A program made the position numbers and the translations under genes. Positions 10,871 to 22,045 of a DNA stretch of 64,000 nt are shown here, piece after piece (position 1 is the first letter of the stretch; each line of letters begins with the position of its first letter). A model generated the notes under the pieces. The model saw nothing but the letters and a program-made list of their open reading frames with translations, was not told the DNA's origin and searched no databases. Origin of the DNA: Aradus depressus (lineage: Eukaryota > Arthropoda > Insecta > Hemiptera > Aradidae); NCBI GenBank assembly GCA_963662175.1, contig OY759225.1:1426001-1490000 (forward strand). Direction: 5' to 3'.

Positions 10871-11331
10871 CAGGGGCGTAGCCAGGGGGGGAGACGTGCC
10901 CCTCCTGGCCAGAGCAAAAAACCAAGATAAAAATTAAATAAACTAAAAAAATCGTTTTTATTAAAAATGGATTGATTGCAAGTTACCAATAGGATCATCA
11001 AATTTCCCGTGCGTCTGATTATGATTTATAGTAAAAATGGAAAGCGCAGCAGCAGCAAATGCACGCTATTGGTTGTGAGTCATTTAATTCTAAAAGCACA
11101 GAAACCACAGCGTGCATTTGCTGCTGCTGCTCTTGTAAAGTCAGCTCAAGTATTACAGTCAGTGGTTACCTCAGGGGGAGCTTCTAGAGGTCCGAGTCTC
11201 CCAAATTAATTACAAAAAGTCTGCAGCGCTAACCATGGAAACTGCGGACTATGCTTCCGGGAGTCTATACCCCCCACTCCTGTAGCCTAACTTTGCCCCC
11301 CCCCCCCTTCAAAATCCTGGCTACGCCCCTG
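10871..11331. mobile_element. MITE with CAGGGGCGTAGCCAGG termini, second segment copy
   Basis: The equivalent of 4531-4991, also 461 bp. Here the right end CCTGGCTACGCCCCTG is a perfect complement of the left 16 bp. The inner CAG-rich hairpin lies at about 11048-11067 and 11109-11128. Confidence 0.85.
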
Positions 11332-11862
11332 TATATATGTATGTGTTTTTTAAAATCCAGAACGATACATCGATACATGATTGGTCAGATTTTAAATAAT
11401 CGCGAACTAACTAGGTCTACAAGTGGTGCATCTGAAGCAACCTCTCACTCGAATAACAACACTAAAATAACTTGAAAACATTTGGAAAACTACTGTTGAA
11501 CATAAACTAACTGGCAGTACGTCATCTTGAAAATGTAAATAAAAATGTTTGAACATCAAACAAAAATATGTACGTTCGAACAGTAAAGTTGAAACAACAC
11601 AAAAATTGAACATTCCCAGACCCTTCTAGATCAACAATTAATGTATAAACAACCAACAGACAAAAATAAATAATTTAATTCGTAACAATATGTTTATTTA
11701 TTCAGAAAAGAAAAAGTTACATGATAAAATCATGATGGCAAATGATGGTACTGCCATTTATGGTTACTGTTGATGCATGTCTATCAGATCACTGCACTGC
11801 AGAGATGTGTGGCGCTTAGAAGCACACGAGAGGATTGGAGTGGAAGTTTGTTTATCTCAAGT

Positions 11863-12105
11863 TAGTTATTATGACTCATGCCCGGGCTTTAGCTACGAGG
11901 TCATATCGCCTACTACCAGAGCGCTCTTTCGTCACTCTCGTGGACATGAGCCCTACTCTACTATGGGAGTCCTAAATGTTGCCTATCCTGATTTCTTATT
12001 CACCTAGTGTAGGGATCTTTAACAAGTACCTGACATCGTACAGGTTCGGGACCATCGCTTAACGTCCCATCCGAAGGCCGGCGTGCTTAAGTTTATTTTA
12101 CCTCC
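11863..12105 (-). mobile_element. SINE lacking its tRNA head, second segment copy
   Basis: The equivalent of 5524-5756 but with the 9 bp CCTACTCTA that copy 1 lacks, so this is the less damaged allele. The break at ACCTCC/TAAGGAG is shared, showing that head loss preceded the split of the two copies. Confidence 0.85.
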
Positions 12106-12234
12106 TAAGGAGTTCCAAGCCAAAAATCGGCTTGAGAAGTAAACTGTAAATGGTGAGCTTGTTAGTCAGAGAGAGTGATTCTGTACTTTCTAGTCTGGTG
12201 TGAGTGGACAACGTTACTCGTCTGCCTGAGAGCG

Positions 12235-12515
12235 AAATAAAAGGAATAAAACAAGTTTGTATTTTGTTGATAACATTTATTAAATTGACAAATATGTACA
12301 TACTGAACATTGGTTTATTATATGTATGTACATACTGAACATTGGTTTATTATATGTATGTACATACTGAACATTGGTTTATTATATGTACGTACATATG
12401 TATATTTATCCAAGCAATAAAAATATATTTTGAAATCTGCATTTAATTACATACATATTTAAAATAAACTCTAAAATTTAAAAATATTATTTGTTTAAAA
12501 AATCTGCTGTTAACA
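12235..12515. repeat. Copy-specific AT-rich insert with 32-bp repeats
   Basis: About 280 bp are present here where the first segment copy has only about 55 bp of unrelated, GC-richer sequence. It includes three to four 32-bp units (12290-12396, TACTGAACATTGGTTTATTA at 12301, 12333 and 12365) rich in TATGTATGTACATA. It reads as an allelic replacement rather than a simple insertion. Confidence 0.8.
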
Positions 12516-14155
12516 TTTTAGGAGCCAGTTAATGCAGTTAACTGCAGCTCCACACTGAATGTTTGTTTCAGTTTTGTTCACTTCTATCAAATAGTTCAGT
12601 TTACAAAAGTAAACTTATCTGAAAAGCCATATTCTGTTATTTGAATCAAAACAACAGTACACCAAAGTACAAATGGGGGATTTTCCAAAGCTGCCTATTG
12701 TTAAACAATATCCTGTTTCTCAGGAGATAAAAACAAAAAAAATCGTTGAAGGTTGTATTTATAACGGACTTGAAAAATACCCAAAGAAAACAGAGCTACA
12801 TATCTATTTATGCACCGTAATTTTAAGGAACATCAGGCCAAGAAGAGAGAGAAAAAAAAAAATTTAAGGTTAGGTTTTTGGGGAAATGTCATGGAGGTTT
12901 TAATTGTTGATAATTTACCAAAATATTAATACTTAAGTTTTTTTCTATGTGTTATCTCTATATATAAAAAACATTACATAATATCTATGGTCACAGGGAT
13001 AAGTTGTTAAGTCGTAAAATGGCCTCTCCCAAGCCAACTGTGAAGAAGTTGGGAGCTCAGAACTCTAGTACTTTCGGAATTATAAAGATGTGGGTTTCTT
13101 GGTATCTTGTAAAATTGTGTATGTTCTCGGTTAAATCAACTTAATCTACTTCTTTGAGGAATCATTCACGAGATAACTGCATTTAACCATTTATTCACTA
13201 CGGCAGACTATTCCAAGTGAAGAGGGCGTTTTCGGTATAATCAATTTTAGAGAGGCATTATTCACGAGTATTTCAAAAAGTATGGTTAATAATTAGGTAA
13301 ATGCGTATAAAAATTAGGTAAGTGTGGTCAATAATTAGGTAAGTGATGGGGAATGATTAGGTAACTAAGGGAAAATCCAAGAAAGGATTAACAATATTCA
13401 TTTTCATTCACTCCTATAGATTAAGAAGGTATATGATTAATAATGATGCAAACATAATTTATTTATTCCAAAAACTAGATTTACACGATTACAAAAGTAA
13501 GTATTTAGACTTAGGTACCTACTAATTTATTCCCTGTGACCACAGATATAAGGGATGAAAAATGTCATGGAGGATTTAATTGTTGATAATATACCAAAAT
13601 ATTAATATTTGAGTTTTTTTCTATGTGTTGTCTCTATATATAGAAAACATTACATAATATAAGGGGTGAAAAATTTCATATATAAGCGAAGCAATGTAAA
13701 ATATTGGATGAGTTCCAAAGTGAAAAGAATAACGACGGCATACAAGACTGTTAAGAAAGAAAAAAAAGATGGATTAAACGTTTTACAAACTTTAATGGCT
13801 GTAATCTTTTGAAGTTTTTATATTCCAATGTTATGTAATAACTAGCGCTGCCTGGAGGCAAGGTGGCAAGGCTGTTAACAGTAATGTGCACTCACTCTTC
13901 TGAAAACTATATAAGTATTACCACTTTCTGAAAGTTAGATCTAAACCATTTTTTTTTTTTTAATATTACAGAGAAATGTTACGAGACCTCGCTCCTTTAA
14001 TTAATACGCATTTAATAATTATAATGTTCTGTAGTACAGTTTAGCCGCTGCAAAAAGTCATAAACATTGATTTGGAATCTCGTTCACCACAGATATATTG
14101 ACTGCATAATAAAAAAAAAAAAAATAATAATAATGTTAAGAGGTTAGACAAAAAA

Positions 14156-14745
14156 ATAAAAAAATCGGTGATTCACCGGTAATGTACTTCCCCGGAACGA
14201 ATTATTCAATTAACTCCCTCCCCCCCCCCCCCCCCCCCCACCCCCCCCCCCCTCCAAAACCAGTCAACGTTTGCGCTAATATTCAATAGTTGACTTACAT
14301 AGGGGCTCCTAATTCCTACTAAATTGTGTGTCGATAAATTCATTATATCGGCAGTTATTAGGGTTTTTGAATTGTGCGCCCTCCCCTGAACCCCCTCCCC
14401 TCTGGCCGATATCGCTGAAAATTAATAAGTGTTGTCCTTATTGGGTTTTTAGTTCACATATGAAATTTTGTGTCGATACATTCATTACATCGGCAGTTAT
14501 AAGAGTTTTTTTTAATTAAGCCTCTCCCCGAATCCCCGCCCCTTCTCTTTGGCCGATTTGGATGAAAATCAAAAATGTCGTCGTTTGAGGTGAAAATTTT
14601 AAAATTTGAGTGTTTATAAATTCATTCTATCGGGAGCTATCGTGTTTAAAGACAAACATCCACGTTGAATCTGAAGGTAGGAAAACATCGAATTCCACTG
14701 AAAACTGAACATCGAGTTTTTGACCGATAGGTATCAAACTTCACC
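14156..14745 (-). repeat. Unclassified interspersed repeat, second segment copy
   Basis: The equivalent of 7548-8110, with a longer C tract (14221-14252, one A inside). It has the same three modules on the minus strand. Confidence 0.65.
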
Positions 14746-14992
14746 TATACTTCGCCTAACTGGCGAAGTAAGAAGTTGAATTCCGCCGTCGGAGTATTAT
14801 TCGAATACTTTATTTGTAAAATACTAAAAGACAATATTTATTTCTTCAATACTTTTGTATTACTTTTTACAAAAAGACTTAAACCAATTTGTGTGTAAAT
14901 ATATCTCGAATTAATTCATTATTTATATACAAAACTATTGAATATAAATGTTATTTGAAGAAAAGCGTTAAGCTATATAAACTTGGGTATGC

Positions 14993-15113
14993 AACATTTA
15001 GGACTCCCATAGTACAGTCGGGCTCATGTCCACTAGAGTGACGAACGTGCGCTCTGGTAGTAGGCGATATGACCTCGTAGTTAAAGCCCGGGCATGAGCC
15101 ATAATAACTACCT
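14993..15113 (+). mobile_element. SINE 3' fragment, second segment copy
   Basis: The equivalent of 8370-8487; the 3' end AAAGCCCGGGCATGAGCC is conserved. Confidence 0.8.
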
Positions 15114-15698
15114 TATTTGAAAAATATCACCATTCCATAACCTGATAATAGTATATCCTTTCGCCTAATTCTTCCTTATCCTTCAAAACCTTATTTTATT
15201 TATTTATTTTTTTTTTCGCCTTGATTTTGGCCAAGTCTACTTTATCACCCTTCAATTTAGTGTAAGGTTTCTTTAATAAAGCTTCAGTAGTTTCCCAGAT
15301 ATCGGGGGGAGGGGAAGATATCAGACCTCAAACACTCGTTTGTTAAACACCATAAAAATTAAAAATAATAATTAACTGAATATTAGGTATATAACGGATT
15401 GGCAATGTTTGTGTCACCATAGCTTTGCATCTCTGTGGAGGACCACCCCATATGATATAAAAACACAGAAGACGGGACAAAATGGGGACATTTAGGATCG
15501 TCCCGTCCAAAAAAGGATGTCAGAAAATGTAAATCAATGAATACTTTGTGAATGTAAATTACAAACTTAGAAAACAAAAAAGATGGCAAACGTTCAAGGC
15601 ACTTTTCCTATCTACAGCATTTTTCAGTTTTCAATAAAAATTATTTTTAGTTTTTGTTTACCTACGTTATTGCTTTATTGTACAAATTTATAAATTTA

Positions 15699-15860
15699 AG
15701 TTCTTTTGCTCAAAAGTTCGCCTGCTCCATCTCGGGCTTAATTTGTACGTAAATTAAAAAAAAAAAAAAAAAAAATGAACTTTACTTCTACGAATTAAGG
15801 AAAGCACTATTATTTTTATCAAATTATTACACTCAATAGTAACTATTTTAGAGTTGAAGG

Positions 15861-15892
<32 letters not shown>

Positions 15893-16283
15893 TTTGGTTC
15901 ATCTTTCGGACGTCCTCAGGCAAGCTGTTTTATATTTTAAATATTGAAGAAAATATTTTCGTTGTTTAGCTCAGTGCGATTAATGCGTGATCTATCTACA
16001 CATCTATTCTATTCAAATATTTGTTTAAAAAATTGTGTTTTTACGAAAACTGTTTTTTTTTTTGCCACGTGGCGCAAAACAATTTAGCTAAATGGCTTAC
16101 TATGATCGGTATGTAGCTGAAACTAAGAAAAATATATTGCGAATTTCAACTTAATGCTATATGTGTGAGGAGCTAGAGGCTACCCATAGGCTACCCAGAG
16201 GCAGCACACACGGTGCATCTACCTCAACGTCACCAATCAAATACAACACCAAACAACAAACAAAAATAAAAAACAGTTTTTTT
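15699..16283. other. Unique non-coding sequence after the duplication
   Basis: No gene is recognised. It holds a poly-A run (15749-15773) and a poly-G run (15861-15890). Confidence 0.5.
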
Positions 16284-16400
16284 GCTCACCTCCAAGGGGC
16301 TGGGTTGGTGCTCATGTCTTGAACTGGCCCGAACTGGCCCCCACCTCTACAGACACTGACCCATGGGAGAGCTCCATGCCGGGGAGGCTATAAATACAGC
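16284..16400 (-). promoter_or_regulatory. Possible promoter and short first coding exon
   Basis: A GC-rich island stands out from AT-rich flanks. Read on the minus strand there is a TATTTATA box (16396-16389), an arthropod-type initiator TCAGTGT with its A at 16357, an ATG at 16315-16313 and a strong splice donor GTGAGC at 16289-16284. The ATG would give eight codons (MSTNPAPW) plus two bases before the donor. The TATA-initiator distance of 39 bp is longer than the usual ~30. The strand matches the PDZ gene upstream at 18.5-19.9 kb, so an internal alternative promoter of that gene is conceivable. All of this is inference from short motifs. Confidence 0.3.
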
Positions 16401-17214
16401 AGGCACACTGTTTACAGGGCGGCCAGGCTGACTAATAATATAGGGTGGCAGCCTTTAGAAGGCCTAATTATAAAGATGGCCAACATAAAGCGGATCGGGA
16501 GAGGAGGATATTAAGCGTTTCAATGTAATTAAAACGCCTAATTTTGGACAAGAAAAAAAAAAAAAAAAATCGAATAAAGGACATTGTTCATATTTTCAGA
16601 TGTCTCCAAGATATGAGACGGCGAGACAGTCCTCGACCTACCCCTAAACATCGAGTTTACAAAATACATATTGTGCTGTTATCAGCCTGAACGATTCGCT
16701 TGAACAGTCCCCGAAGCATGGAGAGACAAATAAATAAATAAATATTTTTTTGTCTCTTACAACTGACCTTCCATCCAAATGTTTTTTATTAATAAAAAAA
16801 TTATTGTTTGAAAACTGGATTTTTACACTCATTACTCCCAATTAGATACCGATACAAAGAAAGTACCAAGTTCGTCTATTTTTTTAAAAGTATTTTAAAA
16901 AAATATTTTATTTTACCTTTAAATTGAAGAAAATCAAGTCCCTTTAACCTAAACTGTGTGTGATTTAATAACATCAATTTCAAAAAAATTGTTGCCTAAT
17001 TCTATCTATTACTCAAAATTATCAGATCATCCAATTTCTTTTTTCAATACTCAACTCCGTTTACAGAATATAAATGTACTCAAAAAATGAAAACTGATTT
17101 TTCCGACTTGTCTCACATTTATACACAAAAGCACTTTGTATATTTTGTGACCATACGAGACCATGTCGGCTACTATGCGCTTTTTGACCTGGCACTATTG
17201 TCAAAATCCTAAAC
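16401..17214. other. Unassigned non-coding sequence
   Basis: The first ~120 bp are still relatively GC-rich; on the plus strand TATAAATA (16389-16396) would also point into it, so the promoter orientation is not certain. The remainder is AT-rich with no gene signal. Confidence 0.4.
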
Positions 17215-17320
17215 GTTGCCTACCCAGGTTAACTAGTATTGGGGGTATTGAGTACCTGAAAAACCTAAGAATTCGAATTCATGATCTTGAGCACAGTAGG
17301 TAAGAATGCTACCACTTTTT
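17215..17320 (-). mobile_element. Decayed SINE with deleted body
   Basis: Minus-strand remnants of the head (AGCATTCTTACCTACTGTGC, then GATCATGAATTCGAATTC in the box B position) sit next to a CAGGTACTC-type piece and the AACCTGGGTAGGCAACG end. Most of the body is missing and box B is mutated. Confidence 0.55.
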
Positions 17321-17807
17321 TTTCAATTACGTTGTATATGTGTATTTCTACACCATAAATGAAAAAAAAATCATGTCTATCTGTGTGTGTGTCTGTAAAC
17401 ATGTAATTACCAGGAGTAGGGTGGGGACGGGTGAGTGTATGTGTGTGTGGAGGGCAGTGTCCTTCTATTGGCAGGTGATGTGTGTTACATAGAAGAAGAC
17501 AAGGGCAACGGTCGGACAAGAAACCTCTACATCAGGGTGACTGCCAATACACCACTACCATTATCACATTATCGATACATATGTCGACATATTTATCATT
17601 TTAATAATATCGATACAACCATAAAGTCTTAAGAAATATAGTTTATGTTATCTACAGGTTTTTGCTAATAACGTCTTTTAGGAAGCTATTTTAGTCTGCT
17701 TTCTTGATAAAATAACAGATAGGTTTTAGTGACAAAAGACTGTGCTTCATCCGATTTATTAGACCACGTGATAATCTAATAACTTAACGTATTGTGCATC
17801 GTATTGG

Positions 17808-17975
17808 TTAGTTATTATCTCTCATGCCCGGCCTTTAATACCTACGGGCCTTAAGTCATATCGGAAACCACCAGAGCACTCTTTTGTCACTCTGATGGAC
17901 ATGAGCCCGACTCTAGAGTGGAAGTCTGTAACGAGTACCGGACATCGCATCTCCCACATAAAAAACCTAAGGGCA
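17808..17975 (-). mobile_element. Diverged SINE body
   Basis: On the minus strand the pieces CGGTACTCGTTACAGAC, TCCATCAGAGTGACAAAAGAG and AAAGGCCGGGCATGAGAG identify the SINE family. It has no head and includes a small internal duplication around 17845 (TACGGGCCTTAAG). Confidence 0.7.
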
Positions 17976-18456
17976 AATCGTTGGGAATCTTAAAAAATAG
18001 TTTATATTTAGTGAAAAGAGTTTTACTTTACTTTTTTCTGCAACCGCAAATCTAGAGTATTATTTTCGATAAACTATCCAGGATATGAGGACGGACGCTG
18101 AGTTCCCAAAGAGCGGCGAGACCATACGAAAGGTTACGGAGATACGTTTTGATTCTGCTAAGTTTAGAGAAGGATCGGTAGGTGCTTGATGTCGTTACGA
18201 GAATATTTGCAAACATTTATGTGCTCCTGGGAATTATCCTGTATAAATAATTCTGTAGTATTTCCAAAGTTGTTCGATAGGTTGCAGCAACCTAACCTGT
18301 TCACGAATAATTCATATAAATTTATACATTAAACATAAAAACAAAAGAAAATTTCATGAAAGTGTTTTTTTATCCAGGGTAAATTAATTCTAAATAGTCG
18401 GGAGTTTAAACCTCCCCCCCTTGCATAACACAATACAGAACATTCACAGACAGATG
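17976..18456. other. Presumed intron sequence of the PDZ gene
   Basis: AT-rich sequence directly 3' of the PDZ exon's splice donor (minus strand). No further exon could be identified in it. Confidence 0.4.
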
Positions 18457-18462
18457 ACTTAC
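18457..18462 (-). other. Splice donor GTAAGT overlapping the apparent stop
   Basis: The minus strand reads AGACAA then GTAAGT. The TAA that ends the frame is part of this consensus donor, so the exon probably ends at 18463 in phase 2. Confidence 0.7.
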
Positions 18463-19943
18463 TTGTCTATGCCTTCTCGCCGGGCGATTTCCGCAAACGC
18501 CTCCTCCACGCCCTCTTCAAGGGTCTGTCCTGGTGTTAGAGACGCTTCCTCGTGCCGTGTGGCCCGTTTCTCTTCAACAAACCCACCCTCCTGACAGTAC
18601 ATCCGCCGAATGTTATTGTCGTACAGCTGGTTTGGCGCAGCTACCCGATACTCTCTTCGCCAAGCCGATTCCACATTTTCATATGGAGTACCACTTCGGG
18701 TGATCTTCTCATAAGAGGTTTCCATGTATCTCTTCTGCACTTCTCTGTCGGATGATATTTCCATTTCGATTCGCGATGGTTGTTCTTTGACTTCACTCTG
18801 AACCTGTGTGATGAATTCAGAAGGTTTTCGAAGTCCTGGTTTTGGTGAAGGAGCAGCAGAGAGGCGCTCTGTTACCAAATCTTGTGCATTTTTTACACAA
18901 CTCATCGGAACAGAGGTGGCTTTTTCAAAAAACTGACACTTGCTGTTGAAGTCTGTTGTTGCCTCTGATTCATACATTTTTCCTGCTGTTTGTACATTTT
19001 CCTCCACTTTTCTTGGCTCTAGTTTATCACATTGAACAAAAGGATTCATCGAATAAAATGGATTATTTGGACTCATAATTCGATAATCAGAAAACGGATT
19101 CGTCGAATGAAGATGTTCCGGTTCACAGGATCGCGATCTTTGTACTAACACGCGTCGTCTGTCGTTCACAGCTTCTTGCCCATCATCAGATCTAGATCCA
19201 GGCGAATTTCTGCCCAAAACACCTTTTCGGCAATTTTCCCAAAATTGACGTTTTTCTTCTCGAGGATCAATTTTCTTCCTTTCATTTTTGATTTCGTTCA
19301 AGTGTTGAAATATGTAACTTTGACTCATATAGTCACCTCTAGGCTTCCAAAATGTAGAGTTTTCTATTGCTGACTTGAGATCTTTCGGTGGACTTGTCCA
19401 GAACTCGTTAGTACTTTCTCTTCCTGCCCCGTTTTTAAGTATTGTTTCTTCCTTCTTAGTGTTAGCAAAAAACTCTTTCCTATCCATCTCCGATTTTTTA
19501 ATGGCAGATTTACCAAAAGAACGGACATCATATTCCTGATTTTCGACGTTCTCTTTCTGAATTGATCCCATCACTCTGCCGGTAGAGTAGCATTGAGATT
19601 CCTTAAGGAATTCCTCGCCCATTTCCTTCTTCGTTCCTCCATTCCGTATTTCCTTATTCCTCGACAGATCTTTCGGTGTCCCGGTCCAAAACTCCTGTTC
19701 TCGTTTCTTCAGTATCTCTCCACTTTCTTGGCAAATTTTTTCCTCTCGCCTGTAGCACTCCTCTCCAAATTTCGAATTAGAGTTTGTCTTCTTCTTCAAA
19801 ATGATCATATGCAGACGTTGGTTCGGGCTGTTCAGCATCGAGACAACTTCCTCCTCGCTGAGAATGCTCGTCTCCATCCCTTCTATTTCTACCAGTTTGT
19901 CTCCGGGTTCTAGTACTTCAGAAGCCACGCTCTCTGAGTCCAC
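18463..19943 (-). CDS. Internal exon of a PDZ-domain protein
   Basis: A 1481-bp open exon gives 493 codons plus two bases. The minus strand shows a branch-and-pyrimidine stretch and TTTAATTTCAG just before 19943 (acceptor) and GTAAGT at 18462-18457 (donor); the apparent TAA stop at 18461-18459 lies inside that donor, so the protein should continue in another exon. There is no ATG at the start (first codon GTG), which also fits an internal exon. Residues 1-51 look like the second half of a PDZ domain: LEPGDKLVEIEGM (carboxylate-side turn and strand), LSEEEVVSML (helix B) and RLHMIILKK (last strand). The GLGF half must lie in an upstream exon not found here. The rest is charged and probably disordered, with two near-identical EFWT(G/S)(T/P)PKDL motifs (about 84-93 and 180-189), two more FW motifs (198, 234) and three NPF motifs (about 282, 294 and 300), the classic EH-domain ligand. 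PDZ plus NPF would suit a cortical or endocytic scaffold. The gene was not identified. Confidence 0.8.
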
Positions 19944-20047
19944 CTGAAATTAAATTTAAATAAATTTTGTATCACCATTTCGAATTTACTTTTTTACAAA
20001 AATTTTGTTAATATGGTTTAGTAAAAATGCTTTTTTACTAGATTTAC
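19944..20047. other. Intron sequence next to the PDZ exon
   Basis: AT-rich. It holds the polypyrimidine/acceptor side of the upstream intron (AG at 19945-19944) and then the ragged left edge of a DNA transposon. Confidence 0.5.
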
Positions 20048-20269
20048 TCAAAAAAAGCATGAGACAAAAAATGTAGCGTAGAATAGACCGCATTATTTGC
20101 TGTAATCTAATTTTTAAACAAATGAAAATGTTTAACGTTTTTTAGAGATTTAAAAAAAACAATGTTTTTGACAGTCAACCTATGTTTTTCTTTTTTTTTT
20201 TTTGCATATTTAGATTCCTGGGGAAAATTAAGGGGAGGTTAAATGAGACATTTTTTTGTTAGACCAATA

Positions 20270-20761
20270 TTAATGAACTTTATTGTAGTAAATGTTCCAA
20301 CTGATGTCCTGCAACTTCAATACATTTATCGAAGTTGTTCCAGAAAATTGCTCAAGGTAATTATTAAGAAAGTCTTGATATTTCTGACCATTCAAATTTC
20401 CGTCGATAAAAAAGGGACCAATTACTTTGTCATTGATGATTCCAGCCCATACATTAACTGACCATGGACGTTGTTTATTCATTTGACGAAACCAGAGAGG
20501 ATTTTCTGCACTCCAGTAATGCATATTATGCCTATTTACTAATCCAATATTGGTGAAAGTTGATTCGTCTGAAAACATTGTGTACCGAAAAAAATCACAA
20601 TAAACTTGAATTCGTTCACGTGCCCACTGATGGTTATTAAAATCTTCACCAGATAGAGCTTGATGAAGAGAAATATGGTAATTGTGAAATTTATGGTTCT
20701 TCAATATTTTATGAACACTACCAACAGAAATCCTAGAACCTTGAGCAATTTTCCGGAACAA
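20270..20761 (-). pseudogene. Truncated Tc1/mariner-type transposase
   Basis: The frame gives about 163 codons from a TTG. Residues 3-30 (IAQGSRISVGSVHKILKNH) match the end of the helix-turn-helix DNA-binding region. Residues ~58-75 include MFSDEST, the first catalytic Asp of the DDE/DDD domain, and ~95-130 carry SVNVWAGI and IGPFFIDGNLNGQKYQDFL, both typical of the superfamily. The frame then runs into the inverted repeat (after NNYLEQFSG), so the second and third catalytic acids are gone and the last ~28 residues are read from terminal-repeat DNA. The protein cannot be active. Intact relatives are usually around 330-350 residues. The superfamily is clear; the exact family is not. Confidence 0.8.
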
Positions 20762-22045
20762 CTTGGATAAATGTATTGAAGTTGCAGGACATCAGTTAGA
20801 ACATTAACTACAATAAAATTCATTTATTAGGTTTAATATTGATCTAACAAAAAAATGTCTCATTTAACCTCCCCTCAATTTTCCGGAACAACTTGGATAA
20901 ATGTATTGAAGTTGCAGGACATCAGTTAGAACATTAACTACAATAAAATTCATTTATTAGGTTTAATATTGATCTAACAAAAAAATGTCTCATTTAACCT
21001 CCCCTCAATTTTCCGGAACAACTTGGATAAATGTATTGAAGTTGCAGGACATCAGTTAGAACATTAACTACAATAAAATTCATTTATTAGGTTTAATATT
21101 GATCTAACAAAAAAATGTCTCATTTAACCTCCCCTCAATTTTCCGGAACAACTTGGATAAATGTATTGAAGTTGCAGGACATCAGTTAGAACATTAACTA
21201 CAATAAAATTCATTTATTAGGTTTAATATTGATCTAACAAAAAAATGTCTCATTTAACCTCCCCTCAATTTTCCGGAACAACTTGGATAAATGTATTGAA
21301 GTTGCAGGACATCAGTTAGAACATTAACTACAATAAAATTCATTTATTAGGTTTAATATTGATCTAACAAAAAAATGTCTCATTTAACCTCCCCTCAATT
21401 TTCCGGAACAACTTGGATAAATGTATTGAAGTTGCAGGACATCAGTTAGAACATTAACTACAATAAAATTCATTTATTAGGTTTAATATTGATCTAACAA
21501 AAAAATGTCTCATTTAACCTCCCCTCAATTTTCCGGAACAACTTGGATAAATGTATTGAAGTTGCAGGACATCAGTTAGAACATTAACTACAATAAAATT
21601 CATTTATTAGGTTTAATATTGATCTAACAAAAAAATGTCTCATTTAACCTCCCCTCAATTTTCCGGAACAACTTGGATAAATGTATTGAAGTTGCAGGAC
21701 ATCAGTTAGAACATTAACTACAATAAAATTCATTTATTAGGTTTAATATTGATCTAACAAAAAAATGTCTCATTTAACCTCCCCTCAATTTTCCGGAACA
21801 ACTTGGATAAATGTATTGAAGTTGCAGGACATCAGTTAGAACATTAACTACAATAAAATTCATTTATTAGGTTTAATATTGATCTAACAAAAAAATGTCT
21901 CATTTAACCTCCCCTCAATTTTCCGGAACAAGTTCGATAAATGTATTGAAGTTGCAGGACATCAGTTGGAACATTTACTACAATAAAATTCATTTATTAG
22001 GTTTAATATTGATCTAACAAAAAAATGTATCATTTAACCTCTCCT
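20746..22045. repeat. 130-bp tandem repeat, ten copies, from a transposon end
   Basis: Units begin CAATTTTCCGGAACAAC at 20746, 20876, 21006, 21136, 21266, 21396, 21526, 21656, 21786 and 21916. Nine are essentially identical. The tenth differs (AAGTTCGATAAATG, TTGGAACATTTACTAC, TGTATCATTTAACC) and is closer to the left inverted repeat, so it is probably the ancestral end from which the others were copied. Confidence 0.95.

Larger units (their letters stand above)
9274..15698. repeat. Segmental duplication, copy 2
   Basis: The partner of 2940-9073, 6.4 kb long. It is longer mainly because 12235-12515 holds about 280 bp where copy 1 has about 55 bp, and because about 40 bp (AATGCGTATAAAAATTAGG and following) is present near 13300. 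Everything listed for copy 1 (interspersed repeats, SINEs, MITE, composite repeat) occurs here in the same order. Its right end continues into unique sequence without a break at 15698, so this copy is the one properly linked to the PDZ gene side. Confidence 0.9.

Noticed and set aside
20270..20761. Functional transposase
   Set aside because: It lacks the second and third catalytic acids and most of the DNA-binding region; the C terminus is terminal-repeat sequence.
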